Shown piece after piece: positions 49,341 through 60,244 of a stretch of DNA of 64,000 nt; the first letter of the stretch is position 1; every line of letters starts with the position of its first letter. The position numbers and the translations under genes were made by a program. The stretch covers positions 17,849,501-17,913,500 of the forward strand of contig OX621242.1 of NCBI GenBank assembly GCA_951640165.1, in the 5' to 3' direction. The notes below the pieces were generated by a model, which was given only the letters and a program-made list of their open reading frames with translations, ran no database searches and was not told the origin of the DNA. Source of the stretch: Pseudoips prasinana (Eukaryota > Arthropoda > Insecta > Lepidoptera > Nolidae).

Positions 49341-49585
49341 CTATCACCGGTCTGTAAGTGATTGACGATGTTAAGCAACTAGGCTTGCAGTCAGTCCATG
49401 GTTGGGTGACCGCTAAAGTGGTTTAGTTACTGAGCGTCTGCAACGGAAGTCACGTTATCGGTCCGGGTTGTAGCCAATTAGGTAACAGTCGTTAAGCCCT
49501 TATCTGCTGAGGTCCCCATATCTGCTGATGCCTTGAACAACTCTGACTCTAGGTTTACCACTGTGCATACGATAAATAAGTAGGC
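49341..49585 (+). mobile_element. 5S-rRNA-derived SINE copy 3
   Basis: GACGATGTTAAGCAACTAGG, CAGTCCATGGTTGGGTGACC, AACAGTCGTTAAGCCC and CCTTGAACAACTCTGACTC. It lies just upstream of duplicated unit 1. A remnant of its 3' end seems to sit at the unit junction (53574). Confidence 0.7.
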
Positions 49586-49870
49586 ATGTATTATTTAATG
49601 TCTTGAAATAAATAAAACTATAAGTATAGATAAGGATTGGAAATCGATTACCGAACAAATTAAAACTATCATTATTAACTTAAATCAAAATACAAAATTA
49701 CAAATAAAAGTAGAACTTACGCATAAAAAAGCGCTTACTTACTTAATTAATTTAATAATTTTAGTTACATATTATTGGTTTTAATATTTGACTGCGCTGA
49801 ACTATTATTATAACCATACCGCAAAACCAATTTATTTGGGCAGCTCAAATAAACAATCACTTCGTTTAAA

Positions 49871-50105
49871 AATGTCCTGGGATATTATTTACACACGGCC
49901 ATCTGATCCCAAACTAAGCAGAGCTGATGACTGATATATTACATAATAATACTTTTCTTTTGTAAATACATACTTATATAATTACACCCAGACTCGGGAC
50001 AAACAGACATTTTCATGCACACAGATATCTGTCCTGGGTGGGAATCGAACCCACGACCTCCGTCGTGAAAAGCAAGCATTTGCCAACCACGCCAACAGGC
50101 TCGTC
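49871..50105 (-). mobile_element. SINE-1 reference copy, unit 1 only
   Basis: Full-length minus-strand SINE-1 from TGTCCTGGGATATTATTTAC to CAACCACGCCAACAGGCTCG. Reversed, the head reads TGGCGTGGTTGGCAAATGC then TCGTGGGTTCGATTCCCACC, a tRNA-like A/B-box pair. Unit 2 (53752 and 59590) reads straight across the site, so the insertion occurred after or outside the duplication of that copy. Confidence 0.8.
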
Positions 50106-50749
50106 AAATTTAATTAAAGTATTTAGCGAAGTGATAGGAACTGGTAGTAAACGTATACATACTAACGATATCTGGAATATGTTTTAGAAAATTGTTTTAT
50201 CGATCTTTATATAATGTTCATAATGGGGGAAAAACTTTTTAGCGCAATATGAGTAAAATAAGTGAAGTTCGGTAGAAAAGGTACTAATTTAATTCTCAAA
50301 TTCTAAGTTACCGTCCCTCTCTATACAAATAATACACAATAAGGAAATAGAGGGTAGGATTTCAATGGCTGGTCGTGCGTTTATCGCAAATGTTTTTCTA
50401 GATACATGTTTGACATTTAGTTCGATTATAAAACTTGCCCGCATCTAACGTGAGGGTCTGAATTCAATATGCTATTTCTCTTTGAGAAGGGTCTAAAGTA
50501 AAGAAGTCGATAACAACCTTTTCTGTATATAGTCAAGTAGCAAACAGATATACCTAAAGTTTAAATTGGGAGGTTGTTTGAAAAAAAAATATATTTATTA
50601 TTTATATGAATAGATGTAAGTTAATGTATTTATTCAAAACATTAATTAGCTTATTCATTAAACTCATTATCAGTTTATACTTTCATAATGGTTCAATTTT
50701 ATATGCGAAAATTAATTATTGGGGCTAAAAATCGCCATTTTTATTGGAT

Positions 50750-51205
50750 AAGAGTGTGGTTGTCTTCTTCCTCAAAAAGAGTAACAAAACCCTATTGAAC
50801 AATTACAGATCCATCACAATATAGCTATCTTTACAGTTTTCTGGAGTCATTACGAATCGTAGCGCACACAGGTTTGACGACTTCCAGCCACAGGTGTTAA
50901 AGTGTTTGTACCAGAACGCCAACTTTTCAGTCCGACTCCAGGACCAGAACTGGAAACCTATCCAATTGCAGCGAGGCGTAAGACAAGGAGATGTAGTATC
51001 TCCGAAATTGTTCACAACTGCATTGGGATGTCTTCTTGCTTCTGAACTGGAAATTCTTTGGCATCAAAGTCAATGATGTACTCGCCAAATGACTCACCTC
51101 CGGTTTGCCAATGATAAAGTATTCATGGCTGAGACTTTGAAAGACCTCGGCACAGTATTCGATGTCCACAGCAGAGTCTCTCAGCAAGAGGCTATGAAAA
51201 GTTTT
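50750..51205 (+). pseudogene. RTE-like reverse transcriptase fragment, unit 1
   Basis: Readable pieces: LLNNYRSIT (RT motif 1, shifted), then after a deletion QVLKCLYQNANFSVRLQDQN, QLQRGVRQGDVVSPKLFTTA (RT motif B) and, in another frame, LRFANDKVFMAETLKDLGTV where FADD would be expected. The segment between FDDFQP and QVLKCLYQNA, which would hold the first catalytic Asp, is missing. It is dead by deletion, stops and frameshift. Unit 2 has the same deletion at 60245-60670. Confidence 0.7.
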
Positions 51206-51714
51206 TATTTCGTTCTTCACCCAGGACAAAACTTTGTGGGATGTGCACGAATATGATTGATATGTTTAGCAGCAATATCATATGCAGTCCAAGTGTCGCC
51301 AAATGAATTTACGCACACAATGACTCACTGAATAAATACAAAGACACGCACACATTGCATTTACGCACTCTTGGAGATCTTCGCTCCCATTGGGTAACAC
51401 ATTCAAAAAGGATTTATGTGTTTGTTAATACATACACGCGTCAGCATGCACTCACACAAAGGAAGTACAGGCACTAAGCATGTACTGCCTTTGTGTGAGT
51501 TATTGCTAATATTAATAAGATAAGTTGATAATGCTGGAAATTTTGGATTTTACACCACTAAACCAATTTAAATGTAATTACATATCTCTCTTTCTCTCTC
51601 TCTCTCTTTAATAGACCTCATATGAAAAGAACAGGATGTAAATAGAGCTGTCCAACTAGTAAAACTTACCTGTATATTATAATACGCGTATACGTCATAT
51701 ACTTATTATAAATA

Positions 51715-52372
51715 GGCCCGCTATTGGGCGACAGGCCTTGCTGTGTGGTGGCGATGGCGAATATCAGCACCCCATCCCATCCCGTGGGGGGCGTAGAAGT
51801 TGACTCGAGGGAATATCTAGCAAAGTACGGACAGCAGCGTCTCTCTGAGTACTATGACCATTGTTATCAAGTACTCAAAAGCCGCGTAATGTATATGACG
51901 TAGCTTCTATGTTATAATAATATATTTAAACTGGGATTATTTATTTGATTAGTGATTATCATCTTATTAATTACTATAATAATTCTATTATAATTTTACA
52001 TCTTAAAACTATTAATAATCGATATTAGACTTTCAAATGGTTGTCACTGATAAAAATATAAATAGGGTAGGAGAATTATTAAAGAGTCATTCTTTGCACG
52101 ACGGTAGATTAGAACGTTACTCTGTTCGAACGTTACTCTGTTCGATTAAATATTGTGTGTGGAAAATATCTCGGAGTTTTAATGTGCAGAACCTACGAGT
52201 GCGTAATACCATCTTACTGCGCTCGTTAACCCGTTTGCTAAGCGTGGCGATTATGGCATATCCCCCCAAGATGATACTTGGTAAGAAGTGCACTGCTGAA
52301 CAAAAGTCTCCCGATTTTGTTCAGAAGTGGCCTTCTTACCGCTGTTATTATGATGATGATGAAGGCATTTCG
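51715..52372 (+). mobile_element. SINE-4 copy in unit 1, interrupted
   Basis: Starts GGCCCGCTATTGGGCGACAG, then CCATCCCATCCCGTGGGG. It resumes after an insertion with CTTACTGCGCTCGTTAACCC and ends in ATTATGATGATGATGAA. The uninterrupted version is at 61730-62030. Confidence 0.65.
51875..52210. mobile_element. Unclassified ~335-bp insertion in unit 1
   Basis: Absent from unit 2, where GAACATCTTACTGCG is continuous. The inserted AT-rich segment is bordered by ACCA-like direct repeats (TATGACCATTG and AATACCATCTT) and contains a duplicated GAACGTTACTCTGTTC. There is no tRNA-like head or clear TIR. Confidence 0.5.
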
Positions 52373-53095
52373 GGCCAAAACTAAGTTGATACAATAAAAT
52401 AAATCCCTATCCTTATAATGAAAGGTTTGATAGAAAGAAATGTAATGATATAAAAAAATAGTTTTATATAGTATTGCATAGATTCGGCAGCACAGGCATA
52501 TATCTATGTTATATCGTTATTCTCAATTTAAAGTGTTACCATCTATAAAAAGAGCTGTTATTGATTGGTGAATTTATAATAACTCACACTATCGCGGGAG
52601 AGTTCGTCTTTCGTTGCTACGAGCTGGACTGTGTATATTTAGTTGACCTACTATGTGAATATTATATATTGTTTGCTTCTTTTATGCGGCTGCCACATAG
52701 TACTTTACTTCACCGTATAGGCAGTTCTTTTTGGACTAGTCCCACTCTTTTACCCACCACCGCTATTTCTGTAAGACGGGATCAACAGTAGTATTCTATG
52801 ATAATTACTGTTTAAAAAAAATCCTATCGATTAAAAAATATAAATACCGGAATAATTCTGTAACATAAAATCAAAATAAATAAATCAATTTTTTTAAGAA
52901 TATTTGACATTGCCTTTGTGTATATCTACATATCTATCTATACGCTATATCTAGAAATACACTACATAGAAAGTGATTGACCAGAAGAATACTCAATCCC
53001 TTTCATTTGATACCCTTATTGAAGAAGTGGTGTAAAAATATGTTATTCGCCATTTTGATGGAGCAGCCATCTTGGACCGATTTTGATCAAACATA

Positions 53096-53225
53096 GGTAC
53101 AGACGCCAGCACATCAAGCTACCCCAATCTGTCAAATTTCCCCATTTGAAAGTGAACTTTATACTTACGTAATAAAGTTGAAAATCTTTAATAGAAATTT
53201 GACAGATTGGGATAGCTGGATGTGC
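53096..53225. mobile_element. MITE-1 copy 4, unit 1 only
   Basis: GGTACAGACGCCAGCACATC to GATAGCTGGATGTGC. The outer part of the right arm is missing. Unit 2 at 63255 has only GGTACCTAAG at the same place. Confidence 0.7.
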
Positions 53226-53409
53226 AAGTAAGAACATTCCTGACAGATTCACCTAACATAGAAAAAAGAACAAAATCAAAATCGGTTCATCCGATTCAGA
53301 GCTACGATGCCACAGATAGACACACACACAGACAGACAGACATCGACGTCAAACTTACAACACTCCTCTTTTTGCGTCGGGGGTTAAATAATAAAATATT
53401 ATTTAAATA

Positions 53410-53465
53410 AAATGAAGCAGGTTGTCTATTTGACTGTTTAGTCAAATAGACAACCTGCTTCATTT
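53410..53465. repeat. Perfect 26-bp-arm hairpin, unit 1
   Basis: AAATGAAGCAGGTTGTCTAT plus TTGACT, loop GTTT, then the exact complement. The unit 2 counterpart (about 63459-63512) has mismatched arms. Confidence 0.9.
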
Positions 53466-53540
53466 GAAGTCGGTTAATACGACACTAAACAGTAAGGCCC
53501 AGGGACGTCCTAGGAAATCGATGCATTTTCCTTGGTTTCC

Positions 53541-53604
53541 TACTAATAGAGATTCAGAGTTGTTCAAGCCGCCCGGCTTGAACAACTCTGAATCTCTATT
53601 AGTA
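53541..53604. repeat. Perfect 31-bp-arm palindrome at the duplication junction
   Basis: The left arm (53541-53571) starts TACTAATAGAGATTCAGAG. The centre is CC. The right arm 53574-53604 is its exact complement and contains CGGCTTGAACAACTCTGA, the 3' part of the 5S-derived SINE. It lies between the end of unit 1 homology and the start of unit 2 homology. Confidence 0.95.
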
Positions 53605-53649
53605 AATGTCTTGTTATTTGATTTACTTAATTAATTTAATAATTTTAGT

Positions 53650-54035
53650 TACATATTATTGAAACCTTTAATTTTGTAAAGTACAACTACGCTAAAATAT
53701 AATTATAACCGTACCGCATAATCACATTTTTTGGCCAGCTCAAATAAACAATCACTTAATTTAATTAAAGTATTTAGAGAAGTAATAGGTACTGATAGTA
53801 AACGTATATAATAATATACTAACGATATATGGAAAATTATTTTGAAAATGGTTCCATCGATCTTTATATAATAAAAAACGTTTAATATTGCGCTAAATCA
53901 TATTTCCACCATAAGCAAGGTTCGGTCGCTAAGGTAGGTACAGACGACAGCACATAATTCACAAATTCTAAGTTACCGTCCCTCTCTATACAAGTAATAC
54001 ACAATAAGGAAATAGAGGGTAGGATTTCAATGGCT
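53650..54035 (+). repeat. 386-bp direct repeat, left copy
   Basis: Starts TACATATTATTGA and ends GATTTCAATGGCT immediately before the LINE. It matches 59484-59869 with 8 substitutions and no indel. Its left flank is continuous with the duplicated unit. Confidence 0.9.
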
Positions 54036-54520
54036 CAGCATCAATGGATCATTGGCAAAGGGCGGAGTGTGGTCTATTTCACTGCTGATGTGATCTGAGA
54101 CCTAGCTCTAGCTTAGCAATCTGTCCGATTAGCTAAGCTGGCGAATGGCCTTGGGGGAGAGTGCAAGTCACTGAGATCCCCAAGGCAAGTCTGATGGTCA
54201 TCCTTCACGTGGTTGCCGCCTGTTACGTGTCTGCATCCTCAGCTCCCCAGCTGTGATGCGGGCACAAACTGAAACCTCAGACGCAATCCCAACTTACCCC
54301 ACCTACACCCACTTCCTCAATCCCTCCAAACAATCCCCCAAACCCAATCCAAGGTGTCATTCGTACCGTGCCGAAGGATGCGTGACTGAGGGGGTGCTCA
54401 GCCTTGGACGGTGTCTCTCCGACAACAGGGCGAATCGGGGAGTATTTCTTGCCCTTCAGCCGGCATGCGGGGCTCTGCCGGTTGTGACCGTTTATTTCCC
54501 TAGCTACTCGTGGGAACAGT

Positions 54521-55780
54521 ATGGATGAAGACATATTGTTAGAAAGTAGAGAGACGTCAGTTACGGGCTCTGTAGGAGGCGATGCAGTTGCCTCTATGGA
54601 AACCGATGCTGTGGCTCCAGCTGAGAGGACGGAGGGCGTTAATGAGGTTGGACAGACCTCAAATACGCCTACGGACTCCAGTAGGGGCCAAAAGATGAAG
54701 AGGCTGTCCGGCGCTGACAGGCGACGGTACAAAAAGCTTCTCACAACAAACAACCTGTCGCAAGCGGAGGCGAGGGATCTGGCAATACAGACCTGGGACG
54801 ACCTCGCTAAGACAGGGAAAGTTCCGTTACCGGAGGCAAGGAGCCTTAAAAGGGAACGATCTGAGGAGGAATCTCCAAAGAACGTCCCTAAAAAGACACT
54901 AAGGCTGGACGCTAACCAGGCGCCAGGGTCGTCTAGGCCCAGCTTCCGGGAGATAGCAGGCGCTGTACGAGTGGGCATTCGCAGTACCCATGACATGACC
55001 GGTGAGGAAATGTCGAAGGTGCATCGTGCCTTACTCGAGGAGTTAGCTGGAGCCGAAAAAGGCTCTGGGCTCATTTTTCTTGGCCTTAGCCACAAACCCG
55101 GATGGATTCTGGTGACATGCGAGAACCAGAAAAGCGGGGAGTGGCTGAAGTGAAAAGTCCCCACCTTGAAGCCGTGGCCAGGCGCGGGGCTCTCCTGCAT
55201 GTCCGAGAGTGAACTGCCAAAACCAACGCTGGCCACGACTTTTATCCCCAGCTCGGAGGCGGACTCTGCGGAGGCTGCCCTCGCACTACTGCGGAGTAAC
55301 GTAGGACTAAACACGGAGCACTGGAGGGTGCTCCACGCGAGGGAGGAGAGGGGTGGCCTTGTGGCCACGTACTCCATTGACGAGCCCTCAGCGGAGGCTC
55401 TGAGAGAGATGAACCTCAGGGCTGGTCTAGGCTTCAGAAAGGTAACTTTCAGAGTCAGGACCAGCAATGGGGGTCCGACAGATCTCTCAGCATCCTCTGA
55501 GACGATTTCTGCCGCGGCTGAAAAAGACGTGGTAGAAAACCCACCAGCCCAACCCTCCCCACAGCTTGACCTAGCCACGCCGGGAACATCTCGAGGGGCG
55601 CCTCTCCCCACGGATAAGGCGACTCGGGGAACGCCCCGGCGAGGCATAGGTGCAAGGGGAGGCAGAGGCTTTGCACCTCCTAGGGGAGGGGTGGCTTACC
55701 GGGCCAAACCTGGCAGAGGCCGAAAAGGCCTCCACCAGGCCAAAACCGGAACTCAGCCATCCTCCTCAAAGAAGGCGTAA
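54521..55780 (+). pseudogene. LINE ORF1 (gag-like, DUF4780-like) with one nonsense codon
   Basis: An RNA-binding ORF1 product that would coat the LINE RNA. ATG 54521 opens an acidic/polar N-terminus, then a basic stretch (KMKRLSGADRRRYKKLL) and KRERSEEESP. From about residue 145 a DUF4780-like region begins (VRVGIRSTHDMTGEEMSKV, GWILVTCENQKSGEWLK). A TGA at 55151-55153 interrupts it; the same frame continues KVPTLKPWPGAGLS, ...NVGLNTEHWRVLHAREERGG and GFRKVTFRVR. The C-terminus is Pro/Ser-rich, then RGG-rich (GARGGRGFAPPRGG). No CCHC knuckle is present. Losing one codon (perhaps CGA to TGA) is the only visible lesion. The stop TAA at 55778-55780 lies 2 nt before the ORF2 ATG. Confidence 0.75.
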
Positions 55781-55782
55781 AA

Positions 55783-58700
55783 ATGGTACCCAGGCGAGAA
55801 GACGTGAGGGTGGTGCAGGCAAATCTCCATCATGCAAAGGCTGCCAGTGCTGTGATGGAGAGATGTCTCTCGCAGCAGGAGTCCCACATCGCCCTCATAC
55901 AGGAACCCTGGGTACTCGAAAATTACATTCGGGGACTCAGTGCTGCTGGTAAGTTACTATACAATACCGGAGCCACAAGACCCAGAGCATGTATCGTCTT
56001 TAACAAAACCATTAATTACTTACCTGTTGCAGAGTTATGCAGTGATGACCTTGTAGCAGCGTACGTCAATTTTAAAGGGTGGGAAGGGTTAAAGGCAATT
56101 ATCTGCTCAGCTTACCTTCCCTATGAAACTAAGGACCCAACTGTAGAGCTTGAGCGTGTGGTCGAATATGCTCGCCGCAACAACGCTGAACTCATAGTTG
56201 GAGCCGATATCAACGCGCACCACACAGCTTGGGGCAGCAGCGACATCAACAGTAGAGGTGAATTACTTCATAGTTTTCTTACCACTAACTGCCTGCAGGT
56301 ACTGAACAGGGGTAACAAACCGACCTTTGTCACTGCCAGCAGGCGGGAAGTCCTAGATATCACATTCGCTACAGACAACATAGCCAGGAGACTTCACGAC
56401 TGGACAGTCAGCGATGAGCCGTCATTGTCAGACCATAGACATATACGGTTTGAGTTTAGAGCGTGTCTCGAAAGTCAAACAGTTACTTATAGGAACCCTA
56501 GAGCAACCGCCTGGGATGTCTACCGAGAAAAACTAAGGCGAAACCTAGAGGACCTTCCTAGAAGCATTAAAACACCTGACGAGCTAGAACTGGCAGTAGA
56601 GCAAACCACGGAGGGCATCTTAGAAGCCTACGAGGAAAGCTGCCCCCTGAAAACAAAAAGCTCGAACAGGAAGGTTCCGTGGTGGAACTCCAAACTGAAA
56701 AAACTCAGGGAGAAAACGCGGAAACTGTTCAATAGGGCTAAAAAGACTCGAGAGTGGGACATATATACAAAAGCCCTTACTGAATACAACAAAGAAATTA
56801 GGAAGGCTAAACGAGCATCTTGGAAAAGGTTCTGTGAGGAGTTAATTAACACGCCTCAGGGGGCCCGCATCCACAAGCTGCTCGCTAAAGACAAACCTAA
56901 CCAAATTGGCTTGCTAAAGGGACCTGACGGAACCTACGCTGCTAACAAAGAAGACACGCTGAAGACTCTTATTGCAAGCCACTTCCCTGGCGCAGAATTG
57001 AACTCCTCCATGACGCCTGTACAACGGCCTCGCAACGAGGACTGGAATAGGGCGGCGAGGATAATTAGGCCTGGGGTTGTGAGGTGGGCAATCGAGTCTT
57101 TCAAGCCGTACAAATCTAGTGGACCAGATAACATATTGCCCGTCTTCTTACAGAAGGGCATAGATATACTGGTACCGCCTATGGTAAAAATGTTCCGGGC
57201 AAGTTACGCCTGGGGCTATATCCCAGATCGTTGGACAAAGGCTAAAGTGCTTTTCATACCTAAGGCTGGCAAGAAGGATTATTCCCTGCCTAAGTCCTTC
57301 AGGCCAATCAGCCTGACCTCCTTCCTCCTGAAAACACTGGAGAAAATACTCGACAGGTACATAAGGGAGGAAGGACTAAAGTCACAGCCTATCCACAGTA
57401 CTCAGCACGCATACTGTAGAGGCAGGTCTACGGAAACCGCCCTGCTGCAATTGACAGACAGGGTCGAAAGAGCACTGGAGGACAAACAGATAGCACTCTG
57501 TGCATTCTTGGATATTGAAGGTGCCTTTGATAACACCCCGACAGGCACGTTGATCAATGGACTAACAAACAAGATCATTGATCAAACAACTGTCAAATGG
57601 GTAAAGGCAATGCTTTCAAACCGTAAAGCTCTGGTCTCGCTGCATGGAACTTCCTTGGAGGTTGCAACAACGAGAGGCTGTCCACAGGGAGGTGTACTAT
57701 CCCCACTCCTGTGGACCTTAGCAATAGATGAGCTTTTATACAAGCTAGCAGAACAAAGAATCGACACTTTGGGATACGCTGATGACCTTGTAGTTATTAT
57801 ACGGGGATTCTGCCAAAGCTTGTTGTCGTCACTGATGCAGAACGCTCTTAACATTGTCAATCGATGGTGTAGAGCGAATCAGCTATCCGTAAATGCTAAC
57901 AAAACAGTTATCGTACCGTTTACTCGAAAGAGGGCTCTAGACAAATTAGCCCCTTCAGTAATGAACGGCAGCGAGATACAGTTTTCCAATGGAACCCACA
58001 TATCAAGAAAACTATACAAAAGGCAAAAATTGCCTTTAGTATAGTTATAGGGGGGGCCTTAATAGGTATAGGGCGTCGCCTGGTAGGGAGAAGGTGGGGA
58101 TCCCACCCCAAACTTCTCCTATGGTTGTACACTGCTATAGCGAGACCGACCATCGCGTACGGCTCCGTAGTTTAGTGGAGTAAAACCAGCCAAACGACAG
58201 TAATAAACAGGCTCAATAGCCTGCAAAGATCTGCATGTATGGTAGTCACGGGAGCCATGTCCTCCACTCCTGGAGCGTCACTTGAGGCATTGCTGAACCT
58301 GCCGCCTCTTTCACTGTTCATACAGTCTGAAGCAAAGGCCGGCATGCTGAGAGCAGCCGCACAGGGGACCGAGACGTGGCTCTCAAAGGCACTGAGGGCT
58401 TTATGTGACCAAGTGCAACAGGACCCCATACTAGGCATGAAATTAGACTTTTTGTCCCCACAATATAATAGCACCAAGAATTATTGTGTGGAGATACCTT
58501 CCAGGGACGACTGGACTAACAACAAAGTATCCTGGAAGAAGGGGAGCCTAATTTGGTACACCGATGGCTCCAAAATGGGAAATGACGTAGGCTGTGGAGT
58601 TTATGGGGAACGACCCAGATTCAAAGCCAGTAAAAATCTGGGTAAATACGCCTCAATTTTCCAGGCAGAGGTTTATGCCATCATTGTATGTGCAGAAGCC

Positions 58701-59388
58701 AACTTGCAAAAAGACTATGTCAATCATACAATCTACATCCATTCAGACAGTCAAGCGGCCCTCCTAGCCTTGAATTCTGACACTATAACGTCAGGGCTGG
58801 TTATGAACTGCATTGACAGTCTCAATACCCTGTGCCTTAGGAACAAGGTGATACTTCGATGGGTACCGGGTCATGCGGGTATCGAGGGCAACGAAAGTGC
58901 CGACGAACTTGCACGGGCTGGAGCTAAACTGGTCCAATACGGCCCTGAGCCGATATGCGGAATACCAAAAAGCACAGTCCAACTCACCCTAAGGAACCAT
59001 TGCAAACAAGAAGCTGTTAAATGCTGGCACAAACTTCCAGGTTTAACTCACTCCAAAAAAGCTATCAAGGGCTACGACCGCAAAACTGCGAACGAAGTCC
59101 TCGCGCTTAATAGGAGGAACTTATGCATCATAACTAGGATGTTAACGGGACATTGCCGTCTCAGGAAACACCTATCCACGGTGGGCATCGGAGACTGTAG
59201 AGTGTGAAGATTCTGCAATAACGCAGACGAAACACCTCTACACCTGCTCTGCCACTGTGAGCCACTGATGCATAAACGTAACACCGTCCTGGGCCAACAC
59301 TTCTTGCACCAGGACGATGTTATCGACACTCCTGCCAAAAAGATTCTGCAATTTGTCTATGTTGCAGGGTTAGACAGGGAAGTTTAGT
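55783..59388 (+). pseudogene. LINE ORF2: APE, RT, RNase H, Cys/His; deletion plus two stops
   Basis: Intact for 753 codons to 58044. APE: N14 in QANLHH, E41 in LIQEPW, D142 and N144 in GADINAHH, and SDH 216-218. RT: SFRPISLTSFLLKTLEKIL (505-523), D577 in CAFLDIEGAFDN, CPQGGVLSPLLW (633-644) and YADD (665-668). At about 57987 a deletion with frameshift removes the expected KYLGV...L block. Reading resumes as QWNPHIKKTIQKAK. A TAG at 58173-58175 replaces a Trp (GSVV-stop-WSK). RNase H follows: YTDGSKMG, FQAEVYAI, HSDSQAAL and NESADELA. A TGA at 59205-59207 falls in the terminal finger (CRV-stop-RFCNNADETPLHLLCHC). The frame then runs to TAG 59386-59388. It cannot yield active protein but is young enough for nearly every residue to be readable. 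Confidence 0.85.
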
Positions 59389-59483
59389 TGGAGCGGCGAG
59401 CACAATAGTTCATCACTGGACGCAGTGTTACCAGGACCTCCGGAGACTGGAAATAGCCGCAACCAGAAGAATAAGAATAAGAA

Positions 59484-59869
59484 TACATATTATTGACACC
59501 TTTAATTTTGTAAAGTACAACAACGCTAAAATATAATTATAACCGTACCGCAAAACCATATTTTTTGGCCAGCTCAAATAAACAATCACTTAATTTAATT
59601 AAAGTATTTAGAGAAGCAATAGGTACTGATAGTAAACGTATATAATAATATACTAACGATATATGGAAAATTATTTTGAAAATGGTTCCATCGATCTTTA
59701 TATAATAAAAAACGTTTAATATTGCGCTAAATCATATTTCCACCATAAGCAAGGTTCGGTCGCTAAGGTAGGTACAGACGGCAGCATATAATTCACAAAT
59801 TCTAAGTTACCGTCCCTCTCTATACAAGTAATACACAATAAGGAAATAGAGGGTAGGATTTCAATGGCT
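59484..59869 (+). repeat. 386-bp direct repeat, right copy
   Basis: Begins directly after the LINE's AATAAG-type tail and continues without a break into unit 2 (GGTCGTGCG). It is identical in length to 53650-54035, with 8 of 386 positions different. Unit 1 differs from both by several indels, so the two flanking copies are each other's closest relatives. Confidence 0.9.
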
Positions 59870-60244
59870 GGTCGTGCGTTTATCGCAAATGTTTTTCTAG
59901 ATACATGTTTGACATTTAGTTCGATTATAAAACTTGCCCGCATCTAACGTGAGGGTCTGAATTCAATTTGCTATTTCTCTTTGAGAAGGGTCTAAAGTAA
60001 AGAAGTCGATAACAACCTTTTCTGTATATAGTCAAGTAGCAAACAGATATACCTAAAGTTTAAATTGGGAGGTTGTTTGAAAAAAATGTATCTTTATTAT
60101 TTATATGAATAGATGTAAGTTAATGTATTTATTCAAAACATTTATTAGCTTATTCATTATAACTCATTATCAGTCTCACTCATACTTTCATAATGGTTCA
60201 ATTTTATATGCGAAAATTAATTATTGGGGCTAAAAATCGCCATT

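Larger units (their letters stand above)
49730..53536 (+). repeat. Segmental duplication unit 1
   Basis: Colinear with 53622-63587 from TTACTTAATTAATTTAATAA to GCATTTTCCTTGG. Shared landmarks include GATTTCAATGGCTGGTCG (50357/59855), the RTE fragment, SINE-4, GGACTAGTCCCACTCTTTTA (52731/62860) and TTTTTGCGTCGGGGGTTA (53370/63400). Unit 1 carries a SINE-1, an extra insertion at 51875-52210 and a MITE-1 that unit 2 lacks. Confidence 0.85.
54036..59483 (+). mobile_element. LOA-like LINE, near full length, inactivated
   Basis: A 5.45-kb element with a GC-rich 5' UTR of about 485 bp, ORF1 (54521-55780), ORF2 (55783-59388) and a short 3' UTR ending in AATAAGAATAAGAA. It lies exactly between two 386-bp direct repeats. 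APE plus RT plus RNase H in ORF2 and a DUF4780-like ORF1 suggest the LOA group within the I superclade. Confidence 0.8.

Noticed and set aside
54277..55647. 456-codon minus-strand open frame
   Set aside because: It is antisense to the GC-rich ORF1 of the LINE, lacks recognisable domains, and is explained by low AT content.
53650..59869. 386-bp direct repeats as LTRs of a retrovirus-like element
   Set aside because: The interior encodes an APE-type LINE ORF2 with RNase H and an AATAAG-type tail. There is no protease, integrase, primer-binding site or polypurine tract. The left repeat also continues upstream into duplicated host DNA.
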